Assembly: GCA_010202115.1 (NCBI GenBank)
Contig: CP047917.1
Location: forward strand, 806,001-870,000
DNA: 64,000 bases
Direction of reading: 5' to 3'
Source of the DNA: Candidatus Saccharibacteria bacterium oral taxon 488
GTDB taxonomy: Bacteria; Patescibacteriota; Saccharimonadia; Saccharimonadales; Saccharimonadaceae
The position numbers and the translations under genes are program-made. Under the pieces are notes generated by a model. It saw nothing but the letters and a program-made list of their open reading frames with translations. It was not told where the DNA came from and ran no database searches. This document shows positions 15,178 to 24,707 of this stretch, one piece after another (position 1 is the stretch's first letter; each line of letters starts with the position of its first letter).

Positions 15178-16247
15178 TAGTTCTCTCCTTCTTTGACCTT
15201 CTCCCGAACCTTCTGATCAATTTCCGCCAGAACCTCAGGATGTTCTTTCAGATATAATTTGGTTTTGTCGCGACCCTGACCGATGGTTTCACCGTTATAT
15301 TTGTAAAAGGCGCCAGATTTTTCGACAATGCCGTGCGTAGCCGCCAAATCCAGAATATCGCCAGTTTTAGAGATGCCTTCGTTATACATAATGTCAAACT
15401 CAGCGATGCGAAATGGCGGCGCAATCTTATTTTTCACCACCTTGATCTTGGTGCGGTTACCGAGGATATCATCACCAACCTTGATCTGCCCGATCCGACG
15501 AATATCCACCCGCTGCGAGGCGTAAAACTTCAACGCGTTACCACCCGTCGTGGTTTCAGGATTGCCAAACATCACGCCAATCTTCATGCGAATCTGGTTG
15601 ATGAAAATCACCGTGGCTTTCGACTTGTTGATGATACCAGTCAGTTTACGCAGTGCCTGGCTCATCAGCCGTGCCTGTAGACCCATGTGCGAATCACCCA
15701 TGTCGCCATCAATTTCTGCTTGCGGGGTCAGTGCCGCCACCGAGTCCACCACAATCAGATCCACCGCGTTTGAACGTACCAAGGTTTCGGTAATCTCCAG
15801 CGCCTGTTCACCGTTGTCTGGCTGCGATACCAGCAGATTTTCGGTATCCACGCCCAACCGCTTGGCGTAGCTCGGGTCAAGCGCGTGCTCAGCGTCGATG
15901 AACGCTGCCGTACCGCCCTGCTTTTGGATTTCGGCAATGGCATGTAGTGTCAACGTCGTCTTACCAGAGCTTTCTGGACCATAAATCTCAATGATGCGAC
16001 CCTTTGGATAGCCGCCACCCAATGCCAAATCGAGGCTTAGCGAACCCGATGGAATCACTTCAACATCAACTTTGTGCGCCTCGCCAAGCTTCATGATTGA
16101 GCCGTCACCAAACTGCTTGGTGATTTGATCCATGGCTAGACCCAGCGCTTTCAATTTCCCATCATCAATCTTTTTCTCTGTCACCTGAGCCGTGCCAGTT
16201 GCGGCGTCTGTTTGGTGTTTATTATCGGTTTTCGCTGTGCTAGCCAT
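15177..16247 (-). CDS. recA: Recombinase RecA
   Basis: RecA forms filaments on single-stranded DNA and drives homologous recombination and SOS. The 356-aa protein has Walker [11 protein letters not shown] (about 90-99), Walker [11 protein letters not shown], the L1/L2 region with [20 protein letters not shown], and the conserved core throughout. The N-terminus has an extra Thr/Ala-rich 25 residues. GGAGGGAG precedes the ATG and a TATACT box is visible upstream. The 2H phosphoesterase gene follows with a one-base overlap. Confidence 0.97.
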   Translation of the reverse strand: MASTAKTDNKHQTDAATGTAQVTEKKIDDGKLKALGLAMDQITKQFGDGSIMKLGEAHKVDVEVIPSGSLSLDLALGGGYPKGRIIEIYGPESSGKTTLTLHAIAEIQKQGGTAAFIDAEHALDPSYAKRLGVDTENLLVSQPDNGEQALEITETLVRSNAVDLIVVDSVAALTPQAEIDGDMGDSHMGLQARLMSQALRKLTGIINKSKATVIFINQIRMKIGVMFGNPETTTGGNALKFYASQRVDIRRIGQIKVGDDILGNRTKIKVVKNKIAPPFRIAEFDIMYNEGISKTGDILDLAATHGIVEKSGAFYKYNGETIGQGRDKTKLYLKEHPEVLAEIDQKVREKVKEGEN

Positions 16248-16335
16248 ACCTCTCCCTCCGTTATCTTATGCTGTATAGTATACCATAAATCAAGCGCCTA
16301 CCGCGAGTGGTGAAACTTTGCTATAATGGAATCAT

Positions 16336-16728
16336 ATGAAACGACAAGCAGGCTTTACGGTAATCGAGGTGCTAGTGGCAATTATATTTCTCGGCGTGGC
16401 TACCGCAGTGGCATTCACCCAGCTGGTGACGATCCAGCGCGAGCACCAAAACGACCGGAAAAAAATTGCTATTAACGCCATGCATTACAGCCTCGAAGAA
16501 GCCTATTACAAGCAGCACGGCTCTTATCCGGAAAAGATTACCGACGAGACACTACCGACCATGGACAAGGAGCTACTCAAAGATCCGAGTGGTAAAAAGC
16601 TTGGCGACAATGGCAGCACCTATCGCTACGAGCCAACAAACTGTACCGGCGGTAAGTGCAAATCATATTCGCTCAGAGCCACGCTTGATGGTGAGGCAGA
16701 TTTCGTCAAAGACAGCCGCCACAAATAA
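16336..16728 (+). CDS. Type IV pilin-like protein
   Basis: A 130-aa protein with a class III prepilin leader: KRQAG followed by FTVIEVLVAIIFLGVATAVA, with Glu at mature position 5. Prepilin peptidase would cleave after Gly6. The C-terminal domain is small and has a Cys pair (NCTGGKC). Saccharibacteria use type IV pili for twitching and host attachment; whether this is a major or minor pilin is not clear. TATAAT lies eight bases before the ATG. It is a single gene, away from other pilus genes. Confidence 0.8.
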   Translation: MKRQAGFTVIEVLVAIIFLGVATAVAFTQLVTIQREHQNDRKKIAINAMHYSLEEAYYKQHGSYPEKITDETLPTMDKELLKDPSGKKLGDNGSTYRYEPTNCTGGKCKSYSLRATLDGEADFVKDSRHK

Positions 16729-16744
16729 CTAAATTGTAGCCAAA

Positions 16745-17602
16745 CTAATCGTAACAGACTGGCCGGCCGTTCTTGAAGGCCTCGATGGCGTTATTAAGAA
16801 TAGCTACCTGATGCTTGGGGTTAGCCACGTAGTGAAAAATGTAAGTCGTCTCTTCGCCCTCAGTACTGAGACGAATCGTGCCGTAGTTAAAGATCGTCTG
16901 GGCGATGCCGGCCTGGAAAAAGCTAGCATCCTCAATGCTACCGAGGCTGACTGTCTGCTCGTGCCGAACGAAGAGGCTCTGTTGGATTTCCTGGATGACA
17001 CTTTCATTGGTCATGAAAAAATGATTTTGTAAATACACCCACAAGGCGATCGCACCACCCATCACCACCAAAGCGACGAGCAGTAGCGCAATACCGAGCA
17101 CTGCTCCCGGATTCACCGTCGGAAACAGTGGGAGGTTGGCGGTTAGTGATGAAAACGAGGCCGCAAATACCAGCAGCACGACGACTAATAGCAAGGTGAT
17201 GGCGCTCGGAATGACCATGCCGATGGGGTGGCGCTTGATGTCGAGGATGACATACTCGCCCTCGCTGAGATTAAGCTGCGGATAATCACGAACGGACTGG
17301 TCGTGACGCGCCTTGGTCTCTGGGCTAACTGCGGGAACGGTCGGCTCAAGCGGCCGCGCAGCATGAACAACATTTGGCTCGTTAGCGTACTGGGCACGAA
17401 TTTGTGGATTAAAATTCTGCCCCTCGATCATCTCTGGCTGGACGGTGACGTGCGAGGCTGGCTGAGGCTCGATTGGCGGCGCAGTCGTCACCGGTGGCGG
17501 TGTCACAGCAGCCGGCGGATGATGATACAGCGGCCGACCATCAGAATCATACGCAACCGGCTGGGTGTAATCAGGCTCGGGGTTAGTCTGGTTCGGATTC
17601 AT
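16745..17602 (-). CDS. PH-domain (bPH2) membrane protein
   Basis: A 285-aa protein with a Pro/Gln-rich disordered N-terminal 115 residues, two transmembrane helices (about 128-150 and 163-188), then a bacterial PH domain: FFMTNESVIQEIQQSLF, VSLGSIEDASFFQAGI and FNYGTIRLSTEG. Such proteins sit in the cytoplasmic membrane; role unknown. TATACT lies seven bases before the ATG, a probable leaderless start. It converges on the pilin gene. Confidence 0.75.
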   Translation of the reverse strand: MNPNQTNPEPDYTQPVAYDSDGRPLYHHPPAAVTPPPVTTAPPIEPQPASHVTVQPEMIEGQNFNPQIRAQYANEPNVVHAARPLEPTVPAVSPETKARHDQSVRDYPQLNLSEGEYVILDIKRHPIGMVIPSAITLLLVVVLLVFAASFSSLTANLPLFPTVNPGAVLGIALLLVALVVMGGAIALWVYLQNHFFMTNESVIQEIQQSLFVRHEQTVSLGSIEDASFFQAGIAQTIFNYGTIRLSTEGEETTYIFHYVANPKHQVAILNNAIEAFKNGRPVCYD

Positions 17603-17629
17603 TAGTTCTAGTATAGCATATCGGCCGGA

Positions 17630-18664
17630 CTATGCGACGTCACGAGCATGTTTTGTCCGATTGTTATGCCGTGGATTACGCTGCGCCACTCGCCGCAGAT
17701 CCTCGTGCGCATCAAACTCATCGATGATTTTACGCCCCAATATCCGTTCGGTCACGTCCTCCAGGCTGACGATACCAACCGTCTCGCGAAACTCATTCAC
17801 CACGATGAACAAGTGATGCCGCACTCGCAAAAATGCCGCCAGTGCATGCTGCAACGTCTGATCCTCGCGGATATAATACACCTTTTTCTCCATGACGGTT
17901 CGTGCCCGCTTGCTCGTCGACGAACGGTTAATTGTCAGCAGATCCTGAATGTATAGCATCCCTACCACATGATCAATATCACCCTTCGTCACCGGAAAGC
18001 GGCTATGCCCGGTCTTGTGCAGCGCGTCCAGCACCAGCGGCCCCAACACCTCGTCCTGATCCACCGTATCAATCACGCTACGCGGCGTCATCACTTCCTT
18101 GACCGGCACCGTATCAAACGACAGCACGCCGATGACCATCTTTTTCTCATCCCGACTGAGCGCCTCGCCCGCCTGCTTGACCATAGTGACGAGCTCTTCT
18201 TTTGACTCAATATCATAGCCGTCATTGGGCATTGGCGCCACCGAGCGAATCATCGCAAATAACGTCGGAAACTTCTCGATCAGCACCAAAATTCGCCCCT
18301 CATACCGCTCGTAAAGCCGCTGAGAATATTGTTGCCATAATGAAATCCGCGCCACTGCTCCTATCTCCAATGCGATCACTAGCGAGATAATAATACCCAG
18401 TAGCCAATGAAACAACTCCACACCGATGACACTGAGTGTCACCAGCAGCACCGCTGCGATCACCCGCTGCAATGAGAAAATATCCCGCATCAGTGCGTGC
18501 CGCTTTAACAGATGCTGCGCATCCTGATCACCACGGTGCGCTCGCCGCTGCAGCTCGAACTTACTGTGTGACGAGGCCTGCGGATGGACGCCCATGACCA
18601 TTACGAGCAATATCAGCACCACCACATACAGGATTCCTAGCAAAATATCGCTCATGCTGTTCAT
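17630..18664 (-). CDS. CNNM/CBS-domain transporter-like protein (HlyC/CorC type)
   Basis: A 344-aa membrane protein with N-terminal helices (about 5-25, 62-95), a short DUF21-like part, and two CBS motifs: VPVKEVMTPRSVIDTV at about 190 and the region LFIVVNEFRETVGIVSLEDV near 290. The C-terminal CorC_HlyC domain is missing, so it is shorter than the usual 420-450 aa. Family members are linked to Mg/Co efflux. MSDILLG, three codons in, may be the true start since TACAAT lies seven bases before it. Confidence 0.75.
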   Translation of the reverse strand: MNSMSDILLGILYVVVLILLVMVMGVHPQASSHSKFELQRRAHRGDQDAQHLLKRHALMRDIFSLQRVIAAVLLVTLSVIGVELFHWLLGIIISLVIALEIGAVARISLWQQYSQRLYERYEGRILVLIEKFPTLFAMIRSVAPMPNDGYDIESKEELVTMVKQAGEALSRDEKKMVIGVLSFDTVPVKEVMTPRSVIDTVDQDEVLGPLVLDALHKTGHSRFPVTKGDIDHVVGMLYIQDLLTINRSSTSKRARTVMEKKVYYIREDQTLQHALAAFLRVRHHLFIVVNEFRETVGIVSLEDVTERILGRKIIDEFDAHEDLRRVAQRNPRHNNRTKHARDVA

Positions 18665-18710
18665 TGTATACTTTTTATGCTATAATAGCCAGAGTTAATT
18701 TGGAGGAAGT

Positions 18711-19415
18711 ATGAACGGAAAAACCTGGGCTATCTTTGCAATCGTTGTCGCGGCTGTCGTCGGCGGTATGATTTATCTGTCAACACAGAATCGCTTGAAC
18801 GTCAGCGATATCTCGAATGACACAGCCATGCATCATATTATACCAGCCGAAGCACGCACTGGTGACATTAGCGAGCACACTATCGGCAACACCAATGGCA
18901 AAGTTGTGATGATCGAATACGGCGACTACCAGTGCCCGGGCTGCCGCACCGCTGCACCAGAAGCCAAGCGCGTGGCCGAGAAATACAAGGATCACGTCGC
19001 GCTGGTCTTTCGTAATTATCCGATCCCGTCGCTCCATCCAAACGCCCGAGCGGCGGCGGCGGTCGCCGAAGCAGCTGGGCTGCAGGGTAAGTTCTGGGAA
19101 ATGCACGATCTACTCTACACCAACCAAGGCGCATGGAGTAATGCCCGCGCCAAAGAACGCACCGACGTCTTCAGTGGCTACGCCAAGCAGCTGGGCCTGA
19201 ATGTCGATAAATTCAATGCTGACCTAGCCTCCGGTGCTGTCACAAAGAAAATTGACTTTGACGTGGCGGTCGGGCGACAGTTACAAATTGATGGCACACC
19301 AACCTTTTTCATCAATGGCAACAAGCTTAACCTCGGTGACGCTAGCTCTATTGAAAATGCCGTCAAAGACGCCCTGAAAAAGGCCGGCGTCGCAGTTGAT
19401 GAAGCAAAAAGCTAG
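18711..19415 (+). CDS. Membrane-anchored DsbA-like thiol oxidoreductase
   Basis: A 234-aa protein with an N-terminal membrane anchor (about 5-23) and an exported thioredoxin fold carrying CPGC in YGDYQCPGCRTAAP at about 76. FRNYPIPSLHPNA and GTPTFFINGNK (cis-Pro loop) complete the DsbA/BdbD pattern. It probably introduces or shuffles disulfides in extracytoplasmic proteins. TATAAT at 18682-18687 and a GGAGG site 7 bases before ATG give a conventional leadered transcript. A clear terminator follows. Confidence 0.87.
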   Translation: MNGKTWAIFAIVVAAVVGGMIYLSTQNRLNVSDISNDTAMHHIIPAEARTGDISEHTIGNTNGKVVMIEYGDYQCPGCRTAAPEAKRVAEKYKDHVALVFRNYPIPSLHPNARAAAAVAEAAGLQGKFWEMHDLLYTNQGAWSNARAKERTDVFSGYAKQLGLNVDKFNADLASGAVTKKIDFDVAVGRQLQIDGTPTFFINGNKLNLGDASSIENAVKDALKKAGVAVDEAKS

Positions 19416-19452
19416 CCTCAAGCCAAAACCATTGACCAAAACAAACTCAATG

Positions 19453-19486
19453 AAAAAATCACCCCGGTGCCTGTGGGGTGATTTTT
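19453..19486 (+). terminator. Terminator of the DsbA-like gene
   Basis: AATCACCCC and GGGGTGATT form a 9-bp stem around a short loop, preceded by A6 and followed by T5. It is symmetric enough to work in both directions. Confidence 0.85.
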
Positions 19487-19779
19487 ATGCCGTCCCTTTT
19501 TATGGACGAGCGCACTTATTGTGCTATGTATGTTTGCCATTTGGCAGGCACCACATCCACTGCGACCTTTTTGCGCCGACTGGTCGACACAACATTGATT
19601 GCTATTGGCATGTGTTTCGTACTCCTTTGTACTAGTGCAGCCTCACGCGCTTCGACCTTTATTGCCCACTTATTTATAAGCAGCGATATGCTTCGGCGCG
19701 AGACACATCAGCCATGATAGCAAAGACTGATACGAACGTCAAGCAAGTCCCACCTCTGATCTGACCCCTGATACCAGCC
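19487..19779. other. Gap without a supported gene
   Basis: A 79-codon frame (19478-19717) is open here but begins inside the terminator stem, has no ribosome binding site and an unusual composition, so I do not call it. I see no RNA gene or repeat. Confidence 0.4.
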
Positions 19780-20700
19780 TCAAAACAAGCGCAGCCGCTT
19801 GGCAAAGATATACACAATACCGATGAGCAGCACCGTAAACCCAGTAATCACCGGATAGGCCCACGCCTCACCCTGAAACGGCAAGGTAATATTCATGCCG
19901 TACATACCATAAAACACATTCGGGATCGCCAGGAGAATGGTGATGGCGGTCAAGACTTTCATTCGCTGGTTGAGGACATTGTTGGCGATGGTTGAATAGG
20001 CGTTCTGGATACTGGTGATGGTCTGGCTGTTGGCGGCGACCATGACGAGTAATTGCTTGACGTGCAGCACCAGATCACCCAGCGCCTCGAGGTCGCGCAC
20101 TGTGAATAGGCTGCGACGATTGAGCGCTAATTGGCCGAGCACGCTCGCTAAGCCCTCGAGGCTGGAATGAAATTCGTTGAGGCTATCTTCAATAGCCACA
20201 AACTCAATAAAGTCAGCATTTTTTACCTCGTGGCGCGACAGCCGGTGTCGGGCGGCAGCAATATTACTAGCGAGGTCATGGATCTGCTGCTCATACGCAG
20301 CCACCACGCAAGCGATGGTCGCTGCGAGGAGCGCACCAGGCTTATCGGTCGTGGTTGTGAGAAACGGCTCGGCGGCTTGTGGCGAGAAATTATTGGCAGG
20401 ATTAATCGTTACAAACTGGGTTTTTGATACAGCGGCCAGCAGCGGTGCGGTCTTGACCATATCATCCCGAACCAACGGTAGCCGCACAAAGACATACTCA
20501 ATGCCGCCGCTATATTCCATCCGCGGTAGTTCGCGCACATCGGCCGCGTCACGGACGATATTTTCGTCAAGGCCAAACTGCTCAGCGAGTTCGCTTGGAC
20601 GTAGCGTGCCGCTAACATGCGCCCACACGCCACGATGAAACTGATGCGTTCGCCCTAACGAATCGCTCACACACCGCCGCTCAAAGTAGCCCACCGTCAT
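19780..20700 (-). CDS. CorA-like magnesium/cobalt transporter
   Basis: A 306-aa protein with the CorA layout: cytoplasmic N-terminal domain, long helix (about 120-240) and two C-terminal transmembrane helices separated by YGMN, the selectivity signature. CorA pentamers admit Mg2+. I chose the ATG at 20700 (MTVGYF) over the upstream one because TATAAT lies six bases before it, as in many genes here. A second CorA homologue is at 28 kb. Confidence 0.88.
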   Translation of the reverse strand: MTVGYFERRCVSDSLGRTHQFHRGVWAHVSGTLRPSELAEQFGLDENIVRDAADVRELPRMEYSGGIEYVFVRLPLVRDDMVKTAPLLAAVSKTQFVTINPANNFSPQAAEPFLTTTTDKPGALLAATIACVVAAYEQQIHDLASNIAAARHRLSRHEVKNADFIEFVAIEDSLNEFHSSLEGLASVLGQLALNRRSLFTVRDLEALGDLVLHVKQLLVMVAANSQTITSIQNAYSTIANNVLNQRMKVLTAITILLAIPNVFYGMYGMNITLPFQGEAWAYPVITGFTVLLIGIVYIFAKRLRLF

Positions 20701-20736
20701 GAGAAAATTATACCCCAGAAAACACCACTCTGGCAA

Positions 20737-22383
20737 TTAGCCGTGCAGTCGCTTTTCCCTGACCGGCATTACCGCAATCATCGCAACAACCATCAGCCCT
20801 GAACTGATCAAAAATACCTGATGCAGACCATCGGTAAACGCATGGAGGATGACATTGGTAAATTCATCCTGCTGCCGGCTGAATTGCTGTTTTGCCTGGG
20901 CCGGTGCTGGTAGCCGCTCAAACTCTTGAGCTGCCGCCTTGGCAATTGTCTCTTTTTGGGCATTCAGCCGCAGCAACACATCAGCGTTCAGCTCACCAGA
21001 CAGCATCTGCTGGGCAGCCGGTGAGCGCTGTAAACTCTGAATATATGGCAGCTGATGTGGATCACCGACATGGGCTAGGATACCAGCGGTTAATACGCCC
21101 GATAATACTGCCGCACCAATTGTCGAACCCAGCCCGCGAAATAGCTGCACACTGGAGGTCGCCGCACCGAGGTCTTTTTGCGTAAACTCATTCTGCACCG
21201 CCAAGGTCAAGATCGGCATCGCTGCGCCGAATCCAAGCCCAACAAATACCGCCACGATAGCTTCGTGCCAATATGGCGATTCTGGCTGTAGAATTGTTAG
21301 CACGGCGACACCGACCGCCGTTAGCCCAAAACCGGCCACTATCCAGCGTTTATATGCACCGGTTTTAGCAACCAGCCGACCGATAGTTATCGAGCTTGCT
21401 ATACTGCCTGCTACCATCGGTAGCAGCATCAGCCCAGCCTGCGAGGCAGTGGCGCCAAACACCTGCTGGTTAAACTGTGTTAGATATAAAATTGCCCCCA
21501 TAAAGGCCGCGCCAAACAGGCTAGCCGCCGCCATAATCAAACTATATGTCCGATTGGCAAAGAACCGTAGCGGCAGAATCGGCTGCTTGGCTCGCCGCTC
21601 AATCACAATAAAGCCCAGCGCCGCCAGTACTGATATCGTTAGTAACATGCCCTGAACCAACGCTAGGCTAACACCGCGCTCGATTAGTCCCTTAAAGATC
21701 ATCTCTGTGTTGTCTACCGCCAGCACCAGTGTCGCCAGAGCGATGGTGATAAACAGCGCACCGAGGTAATCGGGCTTGTGCGTGCGGTCGTGCTTGATCT
21801 GCGGGCAGTAGCGAATGATGAGTATGGTAGCGATCACCCCGATCGGCACATTGATCAAGAATGTCCAGCGCCAGTTACTCACCATGCCAAACAGCGACAC
21901 ACCATCCGTCAGCCAACCACCGATTAATGGCCCGGCTACCGAACTCATCCCAAAAACCGCACCAAAAAGTCCTTGCCATTTACTACGTTCCTTTGGCGGA
22001 AAGAGATCACCAACAATAGTAAAGGCATTCGCAGTGATGATGCCGCCGCCAATACCCTGTAGCGCCCGCCACACAATCAACCACTCGACCGTCGGTGCCA
22101 GGCCACTCAGTAGCGAGCCGATGGTAAAGATGCTTACTCCAGCCAGCAGCAGCGGCTTGCGGCCATACATGTCGCTCAACTTACCAGCCAGCGGCACGGT
22201 CACCGTGGTGGTCAACATGTAAGCAGTCACGATGAAGCCAAGCGATGAAAAGCTATTAAATTCCTTGACAATCGCCGCCAACGCCGTCGAGACAATCGTC
22301 TGATCCAGCGCTACCAAAAACAGTGCGCTCATCACCGCACTCATAACGATTAATTTATTTCTGATTGATAATTCGTGTAGCAT
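20737..22383 (-). CDS. MFS drug exporter, DHA2 (EmrB/QacA) family
   Basis: A 548-aa protein with about 14 transmembrane segments. Motif A-like GKLSDMYGRKP, motif C-like FGAVFGMSSVAGPLIGGWLT (about 140-160) and DQTIVSTALAAI in the first helix identify the 14-TM proton-drug antiporters. AAAGG lies six bases before the ATG. TATACT at 22423-22428 on the minus strand is the probable -10. No TetR/MarR regulator gene is adjacent. Confidence 0.9.
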   Translation of the reverse strand: MLHELSIRNKLIVMSAVMSALFLVALDQTIVSTALAAIVKEFNSFSSLGFIVTAYMLTTTVTVPLAGKLSDMYGRKPLLLAGVSIFTIGSLLSGLAPTVEWLIVWRALQGIGGGIITANAFTIVGDLFPPKERSKWQGLFGAVFGMSSVAGPLIGGWLTDGVSLFGMVSNWRWTFLINVPIGVIATILIIRYCPQIKHDRTHKPDYLGALFITIALATLVLAVDNTEMIFKGLIERGVSLALVQGMLLTISVLAALGFIVIERRAKQPILPLRFFANRTYSLIMAAASLFGAAFMGAILYLTQFNQQVFGATASQAGLMLLPMVAGSIASSITIGRLVAKTGAYKRWIVAGFGLTAVGVAVLTILQPESPYWHEAIVAVFVGLGFGAAMPILTLAVQNEFTQKDLGAATSSVQLFRGLGSTIGAAVLSGVLTAGILAHVGDPHQLPYIQSLQRSPAAQQMLSGELNADVLLRLNAQKETIAKAAAQEFERLPAPAQAKQQFSRQQDEFTNVILHAFTDGLHQVFLISSGLMVVAMIAVMPVREKRLHG

Positions 22384-22561
22384 TGTTACCTTTCACGTTA
22401 TTCAAGTATCAGTAGCCCATAAAGTATAAGAACTCTCCAACTCAACTACTTAGTACGATTACATCCTGCACCCAAGTGTAATATTTTACGCCGGACGGGC
22501 GGTTGGTGTCAAGAAATACCAGGCGGACAGAATCCGCCCCAACCCGGCCTCGCTAAAATTC

Positions 22562-24088
22562 TTACTTAACCAGTCGCAGCCGCTCAACCAGCCAGTCTCT
22601 TGGCAGGATCGACAAGAACCAGCCAGCACGCGGGCCGGAATCTTTGCCGATGAGCACACGGTAGATGGTGGTGAATAGTTCCCGCGGCGGCAGCAAACCG
22701 TTTTCCTTGTAGGTGTAAATTGCTTGATGAAACCAATTACCATCAGCCTCAGCCGGCGCCCCGGCGATATCGTCAGCTAATCGCCGCAGGTATTCTTTTT
22801 GTTCTGGCGAAAACTCATCGGGATGTACCTCATCCGCTAGGCGAAACTTCAATGACTCAGGCGCCCATTGTTCCAGCCACCGACTGACATAGCCTAGTTC
22901 CGTGATAATCACCGCCTCTTCCTCGTCGACGATGCGAGCGTATTCCGGACTGCGCCGCAAAATTTCCACCGTTTTTGCCGTGTCGCACAACGCCGCTTGG
23001 TATGAAATGACCAGATGCGAGAATGGAATTGAGCTGACCGCTGGATGACTCAGCCCGTCAGTGCACAAGAATAATAGCCGTTCATCGAGCTCATTTTGCG
23101 GCTGCTGCTTCATCGCCGCGAAGTCGTCAACCAGCCGCACCAGGCTATCGGTCTCATCAAAATACAGCCGCTTGGCCGGCGAATACCGGAGCATGAAATA
23201 GCGTACCACCTCAGGTGGCAACATATCGACAACATCATGCGCATTCACACCGGTGCCTTTACTGGCACTCATCTTTTTGGTATCGCCGGTGCGATTGATA
23301 AAATCATACGGCACCGGTACTGGCGCCTCAATGTCATAAACTTCACGAGCGATCCGCTTGCCGGTATCATACGAGCCGCCCTTCGTGGCGTGATCACGGC
23401 CAAACGGCTCAACATCAACACCGAGCAGCCACCACCGCCCCGGCCAGTCCAGCCGCCAGTCCAGCTTTACCTGCCCGTCATCGTACCGAACCGTGTGCTC
23501 CGAGTCATCGTGGCTACGATAGGTAATCGTTTTAGCATCACTATCCATGCTGATGAACCGACGATTTTTCAGCCGACCATGCTCCATGATTTGGATTGGC
23601 GACCACTGATCATCCAGCTGCCGACCCGACACTTCCTGGATGGCCGATTTGGCCTTGTCAATGCGGCTCAACGAGCGCTCAATGGCCGGCACAAAAAACC
23701 CGCTCCGATATTTATCGCTAGCATAGACCACGTCCATGGTGACGCCAATTTTATCGGCGCTCTCTAAAAATGGCTTCAGGCAAAAATCTCCCCACGAATC
23801 ATACCGATCATCTGGTGATGGCACCGTGCAGAGCGGCATGCCGAGGTACTGCTCATAGCTAGCCGGCAGATTGACCGGCACTTTACGAAAGGCGTCGAGG
23901 TTATCCGAAACGTGAACGTGGCGCGCCCGGATGCCTGCCCGCTTCAGTGCCCGCACTACGGCATCAGCGATAACAATTTCACGCAAATGCCCCACATGAT
24001 ACACGCCCGACGGCGATGCGCCCGAGGAAACGAGTACTTCTTTATCTACACTTCGAAACTGATCTACGATATCATCAAGCCACTTCAT
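22562..24088 (-). CDS. lysS: Lysyl-tRNA synthetase, class I
   Basis: This enzyme charges tRNA-Lys. The 508-aa protein is the class I (archaeal/spirochaete type) form, not the common class II. It has the HIGH-like HVGH in SGVYHVGHLREIV and the KMSKS-like KMSASKG at about 275. The start at 24088 (MKWLDDIVDQF) is chosen because TATAAT ends seven bases before it; an upstream in-frame ATG would lie beyond the promoter. Class I LysRS is one of the better lineage clues in this window. Confidence 0.92.
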   Translation of the reverse strand: MKWLDDIVDQFRSVDKEVLVSSGASPSGVYHVGHLREIVIADAVVRALKRAGIRARHVHVSDNLDAFRKVPVNLPASYEQYLGMPLCTVPSPDDRYDSWGDFCLKPFLESADKIGVTMDVVYASDKYRSGFFVPAIERSLSRIDKAKSAIQEVSGRQLDDQWSPIQIMEHGRLKNRRFISMDSDAKTITYRSHDDSEHTVRYDDGQVKLDWRLDWPGRWWLLGVDVEPFGRDHATKGGSYDTGKRIAREVYDIEAPVPVPYDFINRTGDTKKMSASKGTGVNAHDVVDMLPPEVVRYFMLRYSPAKRLYFDETDSLVRLVDDFAAMKQQPQNELDERLLFLCTDGLSHPAVSSIPFSHLVISYQAALCDTAKTVEILRRSPEYARIVDEEEAVIITELGYVSRWLEQWAPESLKFRLADEVHPDEFSPEQKEYLRRLADDIAGAPAEADGNWFHQAIYTYKENGLLPPRELFTTIYRVLIGKDSGPRAGWFLSILPRDWLVERLRLVK

Positions 24089-24093
24089 ATGTG

Positions 24094-24101
24094 TTATTAT
24101 A
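24094..24101. promoter_or_regulatory. Bidirectional -10 element between lysS and the 24.1-kb gene
   Basis: The sequence TTATTATA reads TATAAT on the minus strand (lysS, seven bases to ATG) and TATTAT on the plus strand, five bases before a 14-codon frame. One symmetric AT-rich element may serve both genes. Confidence 0.45.
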
Positions 24102-24105
24102 CACC

Positions 24106-24150
24106 ATGAAAATATTACTCTGCGCATTAGCCCAACCATTCGCCTTATGA
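24106..24150 (+). CDS. 14-codon upstream ORF
   Basis: MKILLCALAQPFAL followed by TGA; the TGA overlaps the next gene as ATGA (24147-24150). It starts five bases after a -10-like element and may be a leader cistron, as at the recombinase. Low certainty because so short. Confidence 0.3.
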   Translation: MKILLCALAQPFAL

Positions 24151-24671
24151 ATATTCAAAAAGCAATTATCTTATTCGAGAAGATCCGCGACTTGCCATAC
24201 GGAACAAGTGGTAATAGTGGGATGTGGTCCTGCTACCAAAAATGCATGTATTTACAGCGAGAATTACAAAAAGTTGACATAGCAAGCCAGTTGTTGATTG
24301 GCGTATTTAATTGGCAGGATTTACCAATACCTGATCGTATTCTTAAACTACGTCAATGTCGAAACGAGCGACACATTATGCTTCGTGTATTTATTGATGG
24401 ATCAGTCTGTAATATTGATCCATCAATTGATAACAAACTCGTATCAATTTTACCAATAGCTCAATGGGATGGAATTTCGAGTACGATAGCTATGGCACCG
24501 CTCAAGCGTCTGCGAATCTACCAACCGCATTCCCTACATGAGCGTATTTCGTCGCGATTGCGACATCAATTCTTTGGTTGTAATCCTGAGAAGTTTTACA
24601 CCGAACTCGATGCGTGGCTAGTAGCACATAGAATTAAGTCTGGATTAACAGGACAAGAGCAGGAGCGGTAG
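24147..24671 (+). CDS. Transglutaminase-like hypothetical protein
   Basis: A 174-aa protein, noticeably more AT-rich than its neighbours. It has Cys29 in MWSCYQKCMYL, His76 in ERHIMLRVFIDG and Asp91 in CNIDPSID, the order and spacing of a Cys-His-Asp transglutaminase/papain-like triad. No signal peptide. It has no good ribosome site of its own and overlaps a short upstream frame by ATGA. The enzymatic assignment is inference from motif order; composition suggests later arrival by transfer. Confidence 0.5.
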   Translation: MNIQKAIILFEKIRDLPYGTSGNSGMWSCYQKCMYLQRELQKVDIASQLLIGVFNWQDLPIPDRILKLRQCRNERHIMLRVFIDGSVCNIDPSIDNKLVSILPIAQWDGISSTIAMAPLKRLRIYQPHSLHERISSRLRHQFFGCNPEKFYTELDAWLVAHRIKSGLTGQEQER

Positions 24672-24707
24672 CTATCCTACCATCCACCCTCAAACTACCT
24701 AACTCGA

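Noticed and set aside
19478-19717. 79-codon hydrophobic frame after the DsbA-like gene
   Set aside because: It starts inside the terminator stem, has no ribosome site and no recognisable pattern.
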